Assembly (NCBI GenBank): GCA_030762935.1
Contig: CM060887.1
Span: forward strand, 12,888,501-12,952,500
Direction: 5' to 3'
Source: Hymenopus coronatus
Taxonomy: Eukaryota; Arthropoda; Insecta; Mantodea; Hymenopodidae
DNA: 64,000 nt
Numbering within the stretch: position 1 is the first letter of the stretch; each line of letters begins with the position of its first letter. A program made the position numbers and the translations under genes. The notes under the pieces are model-generated. The model saw only the letters and a list, made by a program, of their open reading frames with translations, made no database searches and was not told where the DNA came from. Positions 11,080-22,040 of this stretch are shown in pieces.

Positions 11080-11400
11080 ATTAGCCGAGGTGCGACATCT
11101 TATGCAAGCAGCTGTTCAACAAATGACAACCGAAAATGCATTGAAAGTGTATCATACATTTTTCGGAAAGAGCAAACAAAGTGGGGTTGCATTATGACAC
11201 ACCTTTTTTCATAATAGCTTACCATGTTTTCTTATACAGTACTCTACCTAGAGGATTTACCTGTGCAATGAAATTCTTTCGTGTACAATTGTATTCATTA
11301 TTTCTACCCACGGATTCCATGACAAGAAGTAGAGGTGGACCAATTCTCTGGCCTCCGCGTTCTCCGGATCTAAAACCTTTAGTGTTTTATATGAGGTAAT
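11080..11400 (+). pseudogene. DUF4817-type DDE transposase scraps
   Basis: One frame at 11330-11395 reads RGGPILWPPRSPDLKPLVFY. This is the third-catalytic-Asp block (GRGGP-xxWPPRSPDL-xP-L-x-F-Y) of the family that includes 29800-30664. Upstream, LAEVRHLMQAAVQQMTTENA in a different frame may be a rearranged C-terminal region. The remainder is too decayed to read, and no terminal repeats are seen. Confidence 0.5.
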
Positions 11401-11761
11401 TGAACGTTTTTGTTTGTTTTGTTGTTGTTTTTTTTTGTGTCGAACTCTGGCACAGAATGCAAAATGTCCAGGTGTCCGTAATCTGGAAGGTTGTGAAACA
11501 ATACGTAAGCTCCAGGGATACACAAGCGCATCCGGGACTTAATGCGGCGGCGGGGGGTTTATTCAAATATTAATTATAACGTTCGACATTTTGGCCATTT
11601 CATATAAGAGTGAGTTCTATAGTATGCTGGTAGGTGCTGTTTCTATGTGTTAACCTTGATTCTTGCACACATACTATGAAGGGTTTCCCCGACCTTTTCC
11701 CATATAACTTATTTTCTTCTACATATGTCCCGAAAGTTTAAGCAGAGGACGGTGAATTTTT

Positions 11762-11955
11762 CCTTAGGTAAAAGTACTTAGCATGGCTTCCTTCAGAAGG
11801 GAAGTAAAACCGTTGGTCCCGTGTCGTAGATTTAGGGCACGTAAAAGAACCGCAAACCTGATAAAGAGATCTCTGAGCAAGATTAAACGGTCTTTCACGC
11901 CCAGTTTAGAATGGGACCCTGAGAGCCACAGTAGTTAAAGAGTCTACACAAATAA
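11762..11955 (+). repeat. Main SINE, 5' truncated
   Basis: Lacks the tRNA head. Starts at GGTAAAAGTACTTAGCATGG and continues through CCGTTGGTCCCGTGTCGTAG, GGCACGTAAAAGAACC, CGGTCTTTCACGCCCAG and AGTTAAAGAGTCTACACAA, the standard order of core and tail. Confidence 0.8.
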
Positions 11956-13035
11956 AAGTCCATTTCCATTTTTCCCGAAAGTTTAACCATACATTATTGT
12001 TACATCCTTGCAACTGTTCTAAATATCGGTTATGCAAACTATTCAAACGAATGGAGACAAGACAAGTAAAGCTCTGCGCGATTTTATGTATCAATCAGTA
12101 ATAAGTATAGGCTATACAACGGACGGGAACAACTCCGCGCTTCAACCTAGACAGATCTTTTGCAGTGGTTCATACCCCATCTATAAAGTTAATCTCTCTT
12201 TTCTAATGCCCAACAATTCAACAACAATGCTAACACTCCCAAGAGGGACACAAACTGAGGGAACCACTGAAGGCTACATGTCACAGAGAGACAGGCCACA
12301 GTGACGCCCCGAAGTCCCTAGCATATCCAGAATCATCACCAGGCAAACCTTTAGTGACCACGGGGAGCATTCTTCACTTTAGGAAAGAATCACATGTCCG
12401 GCACCAGCATATGCCACAAACATAGACGTACACCTAAAAGATGGGAAGGAAATGAAATGAAGTGCAAATTATGGAATGGATGATATACTACCCAAGTATT
12501 CGGTTACCGGACTCATTGAAACTACGAAAAATCTATGGTTCAGAGTGGGCAGATGCCGGGGAGAGAATTCGGGCCCTCCCAAGAGTGAAGTGCAAACGTT
12601 ACCGGGGCGCTACCTCATTCAAATCTAAATCAACATATGATTTGATAACGTATTATTTATTTGAAGTATACAAAAGCTAGATGGTCACTTTTCAGTATAA
12701 ATTGCTGAGACAGGGTTAAACATTTCGGAGAATGGAAACACACATGATGACTAAGTTCTCGGTAATTCTCTACCAGCATAGAAGCGAAATGTGAAAAGAA
12801 GGAAAGAAAAAGAAGGAACGAACTCTAGGACGTGTCCTAATGGCAACACTCAGCATGTCGTCTCAGCAATTTGAAGCACAGGACATTGACGCTGAAGTTA
12901 CCATTTGGGAGTTCGCGGCTGGACGCCAGAAAATCTCTTTCCTAGAAGGTGAATGAATGGGAGAGACAGAACTGCAAGAGTGGCCACGTGACGTGCACGT
13001 GCACGGAACGCTGACAAAACAAGGCAATCATTTTT
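11956..13035. other. Unassigned stretch
   Basis: About 1 kb without a recognised gene or transposon. A 90-codon plus-strand frame at 12032-12304 has no known motifs. GAATTCGGGCCCTCCC at 12567 is faintly B-box-like, but no A-box precedes it at the right distance. Confidence 0.35.
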
Positions 13036-13843
13036 ACTTTCTCTACACATACTATGTACATCGTGTATAGAGAAGGTGCTATATTGCACCCAAAAATTCG
13101 ATGCCGAAATTTCACCGGAAATATACCTTTTGGGTCCCTGAATCCAAAACAGCATTTTAGAAAAAGGTCCGTGTGTGTCCGTGTATCACGATAACTCAGA
13201 AACGAAAGTCGATAAAATACCATTTAAGTTTAGCATCTTTCGATGCGACACGAAGATCTTGAGAAAAATCCCCCCACCCTAAACTACTTTTTACATGGAA
13301 TATTATTTGAAAATGTTGATTTTTTCAAAAATAGCTCTAAAGATTTTAATTAAAATCTCAAGGTATTTATTTACATGAAAAATAAAATACCTTGAGTTTT
13401 CTGGGAATAGTTTTGAAAACCTATTTTGCGTAAATGTTAGACCGTAAGAGATAGAAAAAAACTTATTACATAAAAGCGTAGTTCATGTTAAAACACAATT
13501 TATGTCACATACGTTTTTTTCGTGAAATTGACAATTTCTGATGTATTCCTTGTTATTTGTCTCAGATTTAAAATACTTAAACTTTTCTCACACAGTAAGT
13601 TGTAAACAAATGACCCTACATAGGAACGGATTTCAGCTGACATGGCAACCAGCTTTTAAAAGATTTGACTATCGTTTCAGCCTAGTGTATTCCCCTATTT
13701 TCCTTCTACTTACAAGGGAGCAAGTATTTAACAATTTCTGCTAATGTTTATCTCGATTATTATAAAGTAGACAGAAGAATATGCTTTTTGACAATAATTC
13801 ATTACAGCAATGTAGAGAAAGTCGTGTAAATGTAATACCTCAA
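13036..13843 (+). repeat. Family H copy, full length (808 bp)
   Basis: It is preceded by TTTTT. The 5' hairpin CTTTCTCTACACATACTATG/TACATCGTGTATAGAGAAGG, the CACCCAAAAATTCGATGCCG block, the CCCCCCACCCTAAACTAC tract and the 3' end TGTAGAGAAAGTCGTGTAAA are all present, followed by a T-run. The next copy 112 bases on is inverted. Confidence 0.9.
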
Positions 13844-13955
13844 TTTTTTTTTATTCTTTATTTAATGTCCCCTGATAGTATGTAGGTCTTGTAGCGACAA
13901 CATGCATTCATATGGTCACACTATTTCAAACATATTAGCAGGTGTTATAAAAAAA

Positions 13956-14768
13956 TCTGATGTGTTCCATTCACATGACTTTCTCTACACCTCTGAAACA
14001 AATTGTTAAAAAGCTTATGATTGTACTTACTTCATCCTAATCGAAATAAATTAGCAGAAATAGTTCTATTACTTGCTTCCTTGTAAGTAGAAGGGAAATA
14101 AGGGAGTACCATAGATTAAAGTGATAGTCAAAAGTTGATTGCTATGTGACTGAAGTTCCTTTGTTTGAATGGACAGGAGTTCACAAAGTCCTGTGTGAAA
14201 AAAGTATACATTTTTAAAGCTGAAACCAGAAACAAGGATTATCTCAAAAACGATCAACTCCACAAAAAAAAAAAAAAAAAAAAAAGTGTATCTAACATAA
14301 ATTGTGTGTTTTAAAATGCTCTACATATTTTGTGAGGAAAGTTTTTCTCCATCTCTTACGGTTTAGTAGTTATTAAAATTTCGTAAAATTCATCTAGAAT
14401 AAAGTAGTTTTCAGAGGCTATCCCAACAAAATTCAAGATATACATTTTATTTGTCAGATAAATATCTTTAATATATGATATTTTAATAAAAATCGTTAGA
14501 GCATTTTTGAGAAAATTAAACTTTTCGAAAACGGTTCCATGTAAAGAGACGTTTGGGGTAGGGAGATTTTTCTCAAAATCTTCGTGTCACATCCCTGGAA
14601 GATACTAAATTTAAATACCAAGTTTGGTGTTTTACCGACTATTCGTTTTTGGTTTATCACACACACACACACACACGGACCTTTTTGTGAAAATTCTCGG
14701 TATCGAATTTTTGCATGAGGTACAATACCTTCTGTATACACAATGTACGTAGTACGTGTAGAGGAAGT
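13956..14768 (-). repeat. Family H copy, full length (813 bp)
   Basis: It begins AAAAAA-TCTGATGTGTTCCATTCACA and ends TACGTGTAGAGGAAGT. It contains a poly(A) run (14260-14285) at the position of the T-run seen in other copies, and a CACACACACACACACACGGACC microsatellite. It forms a tail-to-tail pair with the copy at 13036. Confidence 0.9.
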
Positions 14769-15107
14769 AACCAGTTAATTTACAATATTTTAAGAATTTA
14801 AATAATTATAATAAATTGGTTGGTTCATCTAATGTTGCCTGAAGATCTGTGGGAGTCTGGTTCTTGATCCTGTAGTTGGTCATACTCCGTTAATGTGCTG
14901 CATGCCAGTCTTTTGTTGCAATGTTCACAGAATGGAGGAACCTGTCTAGTAAACAGATAATCATGACTGTGTTAATTTAGTGTGGACAGTTGTTCGTCTG
15001 GTGAGCAACACCTGTTGATGTCGGCTGAGAGCCTTGGAAACGATGTATGAGTTCGCTCTTCTGATCATTGTCAGACCAGTTGTCTTTCCACTGTTGTATC
15101 AGTTTTT
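14769..15107. other. Unassigned stretch
   Basis: About 340 bases between two family H copies. No coding frame or repeat signature is recognised. Confidence 0.35.
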
Positions 15108-15465
15108 CTTTCTCTACACGCACAATGTAGAGAACGTATTGTATTGCATACAAAAATTAGATACCGAGATTTCACCGGAAATATGTTTTGAGACCCCCCA
15201 AATAAAAAAAATAATTTATTGAAAAATGTGTGTGTGGGGGGGGGCAGCATAGCTCAAAAACGAAAAGTCTGTTAAGTACCAAACTTGGTATATAAGTTCA
15301 GTATATTTCAAGGATGCGACACATAGATTTTCAAGAAATCCCCCACCCCCAACTACCCTTTAACTGGAAAAAATTTCAGAAAAATTTTAGTTTTCTGAGA
15401 AATGGCTCTATGTGGATTAAAATATCTTATATTAAAGGTTTTACATGACAAATAATATATATATA

Positions 15466-16166
15466 CGAGGTACGTCCAGAAAGTAAGTTCCGTTTGGTAA
15501 TAAAATTAAATTGTGTACAGATACAGAATAATTATTTACTGCACAAAATTCTACAACTCTTAAACTACTTTTCCACAATACTGCCGAAATTTTGCAGGCA
15601 TTTGTCATAGCGTGGCACAAGTTTTTGTATACCTTCTTCATAGAAGTTTGCCGCCCGTGGCTTCAAAAAGTTGGAAACATTTTCTTTCAGCTCTTAGTCA
15701 TTGTTGAAGTGTTCACCGCCAAAGAAAGACTTGAGATGTAAGAACAGATGAAAGTCGCTAGGAGCGAGGTCAGGGCTGTACGGAGGATGGTCAAACACGT
15801 CTCAGCCAAATCCCTGTAGGAGGTTTTCATCACATTTGCAGTGTGTGGTCGTGCGTTGTCGTGAAGAAAAACACCACCTTTTGACAGCAATTCTCGGCGC
15901 TTATTTTGTATCGCACGGCGCAAATTTGCCGATAAATTTCAATTGTTTTCACTTTCCTAACATTCAGAAAATGAATCACAGATCTGATTTCACAAGCGGC
16001 GGGATTTTCAATCAACACTGACATTGTAAACAAGCACAACAAAGCGTATGTGGCTGACAGCGATCTCAAAATGGCGCACGTTTCTTCTCCTTGATACAGA
16101 GCGTCTACAGCGCATGTGCGGAACTGCGATAAATTGAAACGGATCTTACTTTCTGGACGTACCTCG
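15466..16166 (-). mobile_element. Mariner deletion derivative with intact TIRs (701 bp)
   Basis: The ends are near-perfect inverted repeats: CGAGGTACGTCCAGAAAG at the left, and its complement CTTTCTGGACGTACCTCG at the right. The match extends to about 30 bases with one mismatch. Minus-strand coding starts near 16020 with MSVLIENPAACEIRSVIHFL (DNA-binding N-terminus). It then skips most of the protein to RRELLSKGGVFLHDNARPHT near 15890, containing the second catalytic motif HDNARPH, and runs to scrambled C-terminal sequence. The first catalytic block is deleted. It lies in a TA-rich part of a family H copy. This is a non-autonomous derivative that would depend on a full-length relative elsewhere for transposase. 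Confidence 0.88.
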
Positions 16167-16277
16167 TGTGTATATATATATGGACTTTTCTGGGAATAGG
16201 CTCTGAAGGCATCTTTATTCTGGATGACTTTTAAGGAATTTTGCACAACGGGTAAACTGTAAGAGATAGACAAAAAC

Positions 16278-16568
16278 GTCGCCCTCCGTGGTGTAATGGT
16301 TACCACGCTAACTTCATATAGCCAAGGTCGCCGGTTCTAGCATGGCGGAGGACTATGGCTTTTTTCGGCTGTAAAAATCCTTAGCATGGCTTCCTTCGGA
16401 AGAAAGGTGAAGCCGTTGAGCCCGTGTCGTAGATTTATGGCACGTAAAAGAACCTCTGAGGCCTCTGAGCAAAATTAAGCGGTCTTTCACGCCCAATTTA
16501 GAATGGGACACTGAGAACCACAGCAGTTAAAGAGCGTCCATAAATAACACGCCATTTACATTTTTTAT
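16278..16568 (+). repeat. Main SINE, full length with target duplication
   Basis: The tRNA-like head CCCTCCGTGGTGTAATGGTT...CCAAGGTCGCCGGTTC is followed by the core TTAGCATGGCTTCCTTCGGA and the tail TTAAAGAGCGTCCATAAAT. The duplication ATAGACAAAAAC flanks it (16266-16277 and 16569-16580), lying inside the family H motif GAGATAGACAAAAACTTAC. The B-box region has decayed. Confidence 0.9.
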
Positions 16569-17079
16569 ATAGACAAAAACTTACTTTACAAAATATGTAG
16601 AGATCCTTAAAACACACAATTAATGTTGTATATATGTTTTTTTTTTTAGATATTCCTTCTTATTGGTCTCAGTTTTTAAATACTTATGCTTTTCTCATAC
16701 GAAAATTAATCAACGCCTGGCATACAAACAAAGGAACTTCAATTACATAGCAACCAGCTTTTAAAAATATTTGACTATCGCTTTAGACTATGGTACTCCC
16801 TTATTTCCCTTCTACTTACAAGGAAGCGAGTAATAAAACAATTTCTGCTAAATTGTTCTTGATTAGCTCTAAATAGAAGAATAAGCTTTTTATCAATAAT
16901 ATGTTACCGAGATATAGAGAAGTTCATGTGAATGGAACACAGCAGTATTTTTTCAGTTCGTTACCATGAGGTGTTGAATAACTGCTATATAGCATACTGC
17001 TATAAGAATTTGTAAGTTATAAATTATGACTCATCACTAAATAATGGAATACAGCTGATTCAATGATATTACGAAAGCA

Positions 17080-17545
17080 GGAGGAGTTTTCTCAAAATCT
17101 GAGGAAATTTAGAACTCCTAACAATTTAAGAGCAGACCCATGTTCCATTTGAAATTATGGGATTTACACGAAACGTTTGACTAAACTGGTTCTGTTGCTG
17201 ATAGGAATAACTCTGGTAGGCCAAAAATAATCAATGATGGCACTGCTGCTAACGTACTTCATAGCTGCACCAGATCTTTGATCGTGTCATCAGTAGTCAC
17301 TTTCCAACAAAATGGCCGCCATGATCTCCAGATTTGAATCCGACCGACCTTTGTTGAGGGGTTATTTTCAAGAATGACTTTTCCTGACATATCCAACAAC
17401 TCGACAGCAATTAAAAGATGCTACCTCGCAAGAAATTGCTAATATTCCAAAGTACCATCTTAGAATGCTATGCCTGAAGTCGCAAAAAGGATGGTGCACG
17501 TTGAACAAGTGAACGGAGAACATCTTCCAAATGTTTTATAAAACC
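17080..17545 (+). pseudogene. DDE transposase remnant with internal deletion
   Basis: An early frame reads TGSVADRNNSGRPKIINDG, the linker after the helix-turn-helix in Tc1/IS630-like transposases. The sequence soon jumps to VVTFQQNGRHDLQI, a scrambled third-Asp region (NGRHDLQI for the usual PPRSPDLNP). It continues FSRMTFPDISNNSTAIKR and AKRMVHVEQVNGEHLPNVL at the C-terminus. The central catalytic part is deleted and frames change repeatedly. Confidence 0.6.
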
Positions 17546-17581
17546 CATTGTTTGTCCAGTATGTCACTCCTTTTGCGTTTT

Positions 17582-18348
17582 ACTTTCTCTACACGTACTA
17601 TCAACATAGTGTATAGAGAAGCTATTGTATTGCACCCAAAAATTCGATATCGAGATTTCACCAGAAATGCATGTTTTGGCACCCCCTGAATACAAAAAGA
17701 GCATTTTTAGAAAAAGTCCGTTTCTTTGGGCAGCATAGCTCAAAAACGAAACGTCCGTTAAATACCAAACTTGATACTTAAGTTCATTATCTTGCAAGGA
17801 TGCGACACGAAGATTCATCCCCCTCCTCAACTGCCCTTTACATGGAAAAATATTATTTTCTCAAAACTGGCTCTAACGATTGTGATTAAAACATCATATA
17901 TTAAAGATATTTATATTGCAAATAAAAATTATATATTGGATATTCGGGGAATAGCCTCTGAAGACGAGGATGGATGAACTTTGCGGAATGTTGCATAGCT
18001 GGTAAACCGTAAGAGATAGACAAAACTGCAGGGCTCGATAAAACACACAATTTATGTCCTACATTTTTCGTGGAGTTGACCGTTTTTGAAATATTCCTTG
18101 TATTTGATTTCAGTTTTAAAATACACTTTTGTCTACACAGAGAAACTGATTTCTATACCATAGCAACCACATTTTAAAACATTTGACTGTCAATTTAGTC
18201 TATTCCATTATTTCTCTTCTACTTATAAGGAACTGAGTAATAAAACAGTTTCTGCTAATGTTTATGTCGATTAGCAGATAGAAGAATAGGCTTACCAACA
18301 ATAATTTGTTACAGAGTAGAGAAAGTCATGTGAATGGAGCACATCAGA
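17582..18348 (+). repeat. Family H copy, nearly full length (767 bp)
   Basis: Starts ACTTTCTCTACACGTACTAT after a T-run and ends GAGTAGAGAAAGTCATGTG...CACATCAGA. Its terminal T-run is shared with the truncated copy that follows directly, giving a head-to-tail tandem. Confidence 0.9.
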
Positions 18349-18352
18349 TTTT

Positions 18353-19017
18353 TAGAAAATGGTCCGTGTGTGTCTGAGCAGCATAGCTAAAAAAGAGAAA
18401 TTTGTTAAATACCCAACTTGGTATTTTAGTTCAGTAATTTCCAAGGATGCGACAAGAAGATTTTCAAGAAATATCCCCCACCCTTTACAAGAACATTTTT
18501 AAAAAATTTTGATTAAAATACAGTGTATTAAGGTATTCACATCACAGATAAACTTTATAACTTGAATTTTCTGGGAATAGCCTCTGAAGATCTCTCTATT
18601 CTGGATGATTTTTATTGAATTTTACATAACCGGTAAACCGTAAGAGATAGACAAAAACTTTAAACATAAAAATGTAGATTTTGTTAAAACACAATTTGTC
18701 ATATATATTTCTTTTTGGTTATTCTTTGTTATTGGTTTCAGTTTTAAAATACTTAAAACTTTTCTGATACGGGTATTTGTCAACTCCTGGCAATGCATAC
18801 AAACGGATTCATGCACATTGTGACCAACTTTCAAAAAATATGACTGTCGGTTTAGCCTAGTGTATCCCCCCCCCCTTATACTTATAAAGAACTAAGTAAT
18901 AAAGCCAGTTTCTGCTAATGTTTATCTCGATTAGCATGAAGGAGATAGAAGAATACGCGTATTAACAGAATTTCTTACAGAAATGTAGAGAAAGTCATGT
19001 GAAAGGAATACATCAGA
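18353..19017 (+). repeat. Family H copy, 5' truncated, in tandem
   Basis: It begins abruptly at TAGAAAATGGTCCGTGTGTG, an internal point of the family, immediately after the preceding copy's terminal T-run. It ends normally at AGAGAAAGTCATGTGAAAGG...CATCAGA. Confidence 0.85.
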
Positions 19018-19549
19018 TTTTAATCAATTATAATTTTAATATTATTAATTATATGCATTAGATAATGATTATTTCTAGTAATAAAATAGTTATCATGACA
19101 ACAGGCATTCCTTAACCTCAATTAAACAACCGTAAATCTATCGGCACTCTTTGACATGAGCCTGCAGAAGAAGATGGATCATGTGAGGAAAGCTCAGTTG
19201 GTTTAATAACGGCATGTTTAGCCCGGAGGGTTTAGGTACTTTCCCAGATGCCTCACCACTTTCTCTGGCGTGTCGCACATGAGCAGTCGCCTGAGCAGAA
19301 TTTCAGTTCCTACACCACTAACAGCCACTTAGTTTGCTCTTCTTCACATTACCACCACTTTCATTCGCATTTACTTCACTTCCTATGTATAGTGCGGTAA
19401 TCTAAAGGCACACACACGCACGCACACGCACACGCCTTCAACATCAAAATCACCTGGCCCATCTCGACACATGCTGTGACTGTTTGGACTTATGCTTGCA
19501 GCTATACATAGCATTAACGAAATTGGGAAGCATAACATGATGATAAAAA
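19018..19549. other. Unassigned stretch
   Basis: No gene recognised. A short CACACACGCACGCACACGC simple repeat lies at 19411-19435. The rest is AT-rich intergenic sequence. Confidence 0.35.
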
Positions 19550-20394
19550 TCTGATGTGTCCAATTCACATGACTTTCTCTACATCTCTGCAACAAATTAT
19601 TGTTAAAAAGCTTATACATCTATTTACTTCATGCTAATCGAGAAAAAAATTAGCAGAAATAGTCTTATTACTTGATTCCTTGTAAGTAGAAGCGAAATAA
19701 GGGAGTATCATAGGTTAAAATGATAGTCAAAAGCTGGTTGCTATGTGACTGAAGTTCCTTTGTATGGACAGGGGTTGATAAAGACCTGTATCAGAAAGAT
19801 ATACGTTTTCAAAGCTGAAACCAAAAACGATCAACTCCATGAAAAAAAAAGAGTATATAACATAAATTTTGTGTTTTATGTGCTCTACATTTTTGGGTGG
19901 TAAGTTTTTGTCCATCTCTTACGGTTTAGCAGTTATGCAAAATTCCGTAAAATTCATCCAGAATAAAGTAGTTTTCAGAGGCTATTCCCAGCAAATTCAA
20001 GATATACCATTTATTTGGCATGTAAATATTTTAAATATAAGAGCTTTTAATCAAAATCGTTAGCCATTTTTGAGAAAATTAAAATTTTTGAAAAAAGTTC
20101 CATCTAAAGGGTAGTTGGGGTGGGGGGATTTTCTTGAAAATCTTTGGGTCGCATCCTTGGAAGATACCAGACTCAAATACCAAAATTGGTATGCAACGGT
20201 TGTTTCGTTTTTGAACTATGCTGTCCACAGACACACACACGCACACGGACCTTTTTGTGGTTTTTTTGTTTTTTTTTGTTTTTTGATTCAGGGGGTCTCA
20301 ATCGTGTATTTCCGGTGAAATCTTGGTATCGAATTTTTGGCTGGAATGCAATACCTTCTCTATACACTATGTACATAGTACGTGTAGAGAAAGT
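19550..20394 (-). repeat. Family H copy, full length (845 bp)
   Basis: Begins TCTGATGTGTCCAATTCACA after AAAAA and ends TACGTGTAGAGAAAGT. The microsatellite position carries ACACACACACGCACACGG. It is bordered on the right by a truncated SINE. Confidence 0.9.
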
Positions 20395-20399
20395 AATAA

Positions 20400-20535
20400 A
20401 TGTAGTTTTATTTATGGACGCTCTTTAACTGCTGTGGTTCTCAGCGTCCCATTCTATACTGGGCGTGAAAGGCTGCTTAATTTTGCTCAGAGGTCTGTCT
20501 ATCAGGCTTGAGGTCTACGACACGGGACCAACGAT
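20400..20535 (-). repeat. Main SINE, 3' part only
   Basis: Read on the minus strand: GTCCCGTGTCGTAGACCTCA, AGACAGACCTCTGAGCAAAA, TTTCACGCCCAGTATAGAAT, TTAAAGAGCGTCCATAAAT. The tRNA head and the TTAGCATGG core are missing. Confidence 0.8.
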
Positions 20536-20559
20536 AACATGATCGTGATATGGTGATGA

Positions 20560-20955
20560 TAATAATGATGTTTTCCTTTAATTCCTACGTGAAGCACAGG
20601 GCCGCAACAAATACGTATTCGCCATCGAACTTTATTCCTAGACGAGACTTGCATCTCCTTCCATGATCTTTTCATTTCTCTTTGGCCCTAGGTCTTCCAA
20701 TCCTTCTTTCTCCCTGTGGATTCCTTTCCAGTACCCGTCTAGCTAAATTTCCACGACCCTTTCTCAATATATGTACAATCCATGTCCATTTACGCTTCTT
20801 TATTTCTCTATCAATTGGCAACTGGTTTGTTATTTCCCATAATGCAGTGTTGCTAACGGTTTTTGGTCACCAAAATCTCAGTATGTGTCTTTGGCATCGA
20901 TTAATAACATTTTGCAATTTTTAATTTATTTCTTGTGTCGTTTTCCAGGTTGTTT
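20560..20955 (-). pseudogene. RTE-like LINE, C-terminal end of ORF2
   Basis: On the minus strand, across frameshifts: KLQNVINRCQRHILRFW, ALWEITNQLPIDREIKKRKW, TWIVHILRKGRGNLARR and VLERNPQGERRIGRPR. The order (RC-RR/HIL-xxxWP, W-xx-T-xQ-x-I, KRKW-x-WI-x-H-xLRK, NPQG-R-GRP) is the tail found downstream of the reverse transcriptase in RTE-clade LINEs. The catalytic domain is absent; only this 3' stretch survives. Confidence 0.75.
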
Positions 20956-21051
20956 TACAACAATGTAGATAATGCATTTGATTTAACAATTCTAATTTTA
21001 ACATTTCTTTTAATATTCTGTAATTATGTAAATTCCGTAATGTTCTCGTTG

Positions 21052-21052
<1 letters not shown>

Positions 21053-21096
<44 letters not shown>
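21053..21096 (+). repeat. Poly(A) run
   Basis: About 43 consecutive A bases. No recognisable retrocopy lies directly upstream on the plus strand, so its origin is unclear. Confidence 0.9.
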
Positions 21097-21098
<2 letters not shown>

Positions 21099-21225
21099 TT
21101 TGTTTATTATGTTATATATAGATCTTGGTCTGTTCTTCCATTTTGGGATACAATACATCCAAAATATCTAAAATATTCGATTCTTTCTATTTCGTGGCTG
21201 TCTACTACAATTTATTTGTATTTTT

Positions 21226-22035
21226 ACTTTCTACACGTACTATGTACATAGTGTATAGAGAAGGTATTGCACTCCACCCAAAAATTCGATACCGAGATTT
21301 CACCGGAATTTTATGTTTTAGAGTCCCCTGTATCCAAAAAAAGTATTTTCACAAAAAGGTTCGTGTGACTATGAACACGATAACTCCCAAACTTGGTATT
21401 TAAGTTTATTATCTTCCAGGGATGCGACACGAAGATTTTGAGAAAAATCCCCCTACCCCAAAGTACCCTTTACATGGAACTTTTTTCGAAAATTTTGATT
21501 TTCTCAAAAAAGGCTCTAAAGATTTTGATTAAAATGATATATATGAAACATATTTACCTGACAAATAAAATTTATATCTTGAATTTTCTGGGAATAGCTC
21601 TTTATTCTGGATGAATTTTACGGAATTTTGCATAACTGCTAAACCGTAAGAGATGGGCAAAAACTTAACGCACAAAAATGTAGAGGACATTAAAACATAC
21701 AATTTATGTAATATACATTTTTTTTCGAGGAGTTGATCGTTTTTGAAATATTCCTTGTTTTTGGTTTCATTTATGAAAAACTTACATTTTTCTCATACAA
21801 GAAATTGTCAACTCCTGTCCATACAAACAAAGGAACTTCAGTCACATAGCAAACAGCTTTTGATTATCAGTTTAGCCTATAGTACTCCCTTATTTCCCTT
21901 CTACTTACAAGGTAGCAAGTAATAAGACTATTGCTGCTATTTTTTCTCGATTAAAATGAAGTAAATAGAAGCATAAGCTTTTTAACAATAAGATGCAGAG
22001 ATGTAGAGAAAGTCATGTGAATGGAACACATCAGA
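21226..22035 (+). repeat. Family H copy, full length (810 bp)
   Basis: Flanked on both sides by TTTTT (21221-21225 and 22036-22040). The 5' end lacks a few bases of the hairpin (ACTTTCTACACGTACTATG), but the 3' end GATGTAGAGAAAGTCATGTG...CACATCAGA is intact. The right-hand T-run is also the left flank of the next copy. Confidence 0.92.
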
Positions 22036-22040
22036 TTTTT

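Larger units (their letters stand above)
15108..16947 (+). repeat. Family H copy split by a mariner and a SINE
   Basis: Family sequence starts at CTTTCTCTACACGCACAATG and is interrupted at 15466 by a mariner derivative. It resumes at 16167 (GGACTTTTCTGGGAATAGG), is interrupted again at 16278 by a SINE, and resumes at 16581 to end ATAGAGAAGTTCATGTGAATG...AGCAGTA. Removing both insertions restores the usual landmark order and a length near that of other full copies. Confidence 0.9.

Noticed and set aside
15830..16306. A 158-codon minus-strand frame as a possible host gene
   Set aside because: Its recognisable part is the mariner DNA-binding start, and its first residues run through family H and past the mariner end.
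21053..21096. Poly(A) run as the tail of a processed pseudogene
   Set aside because: No gene-like sequence lies upstream on the same strand; the neighbouring LINE remnant reads on the opposite strand.
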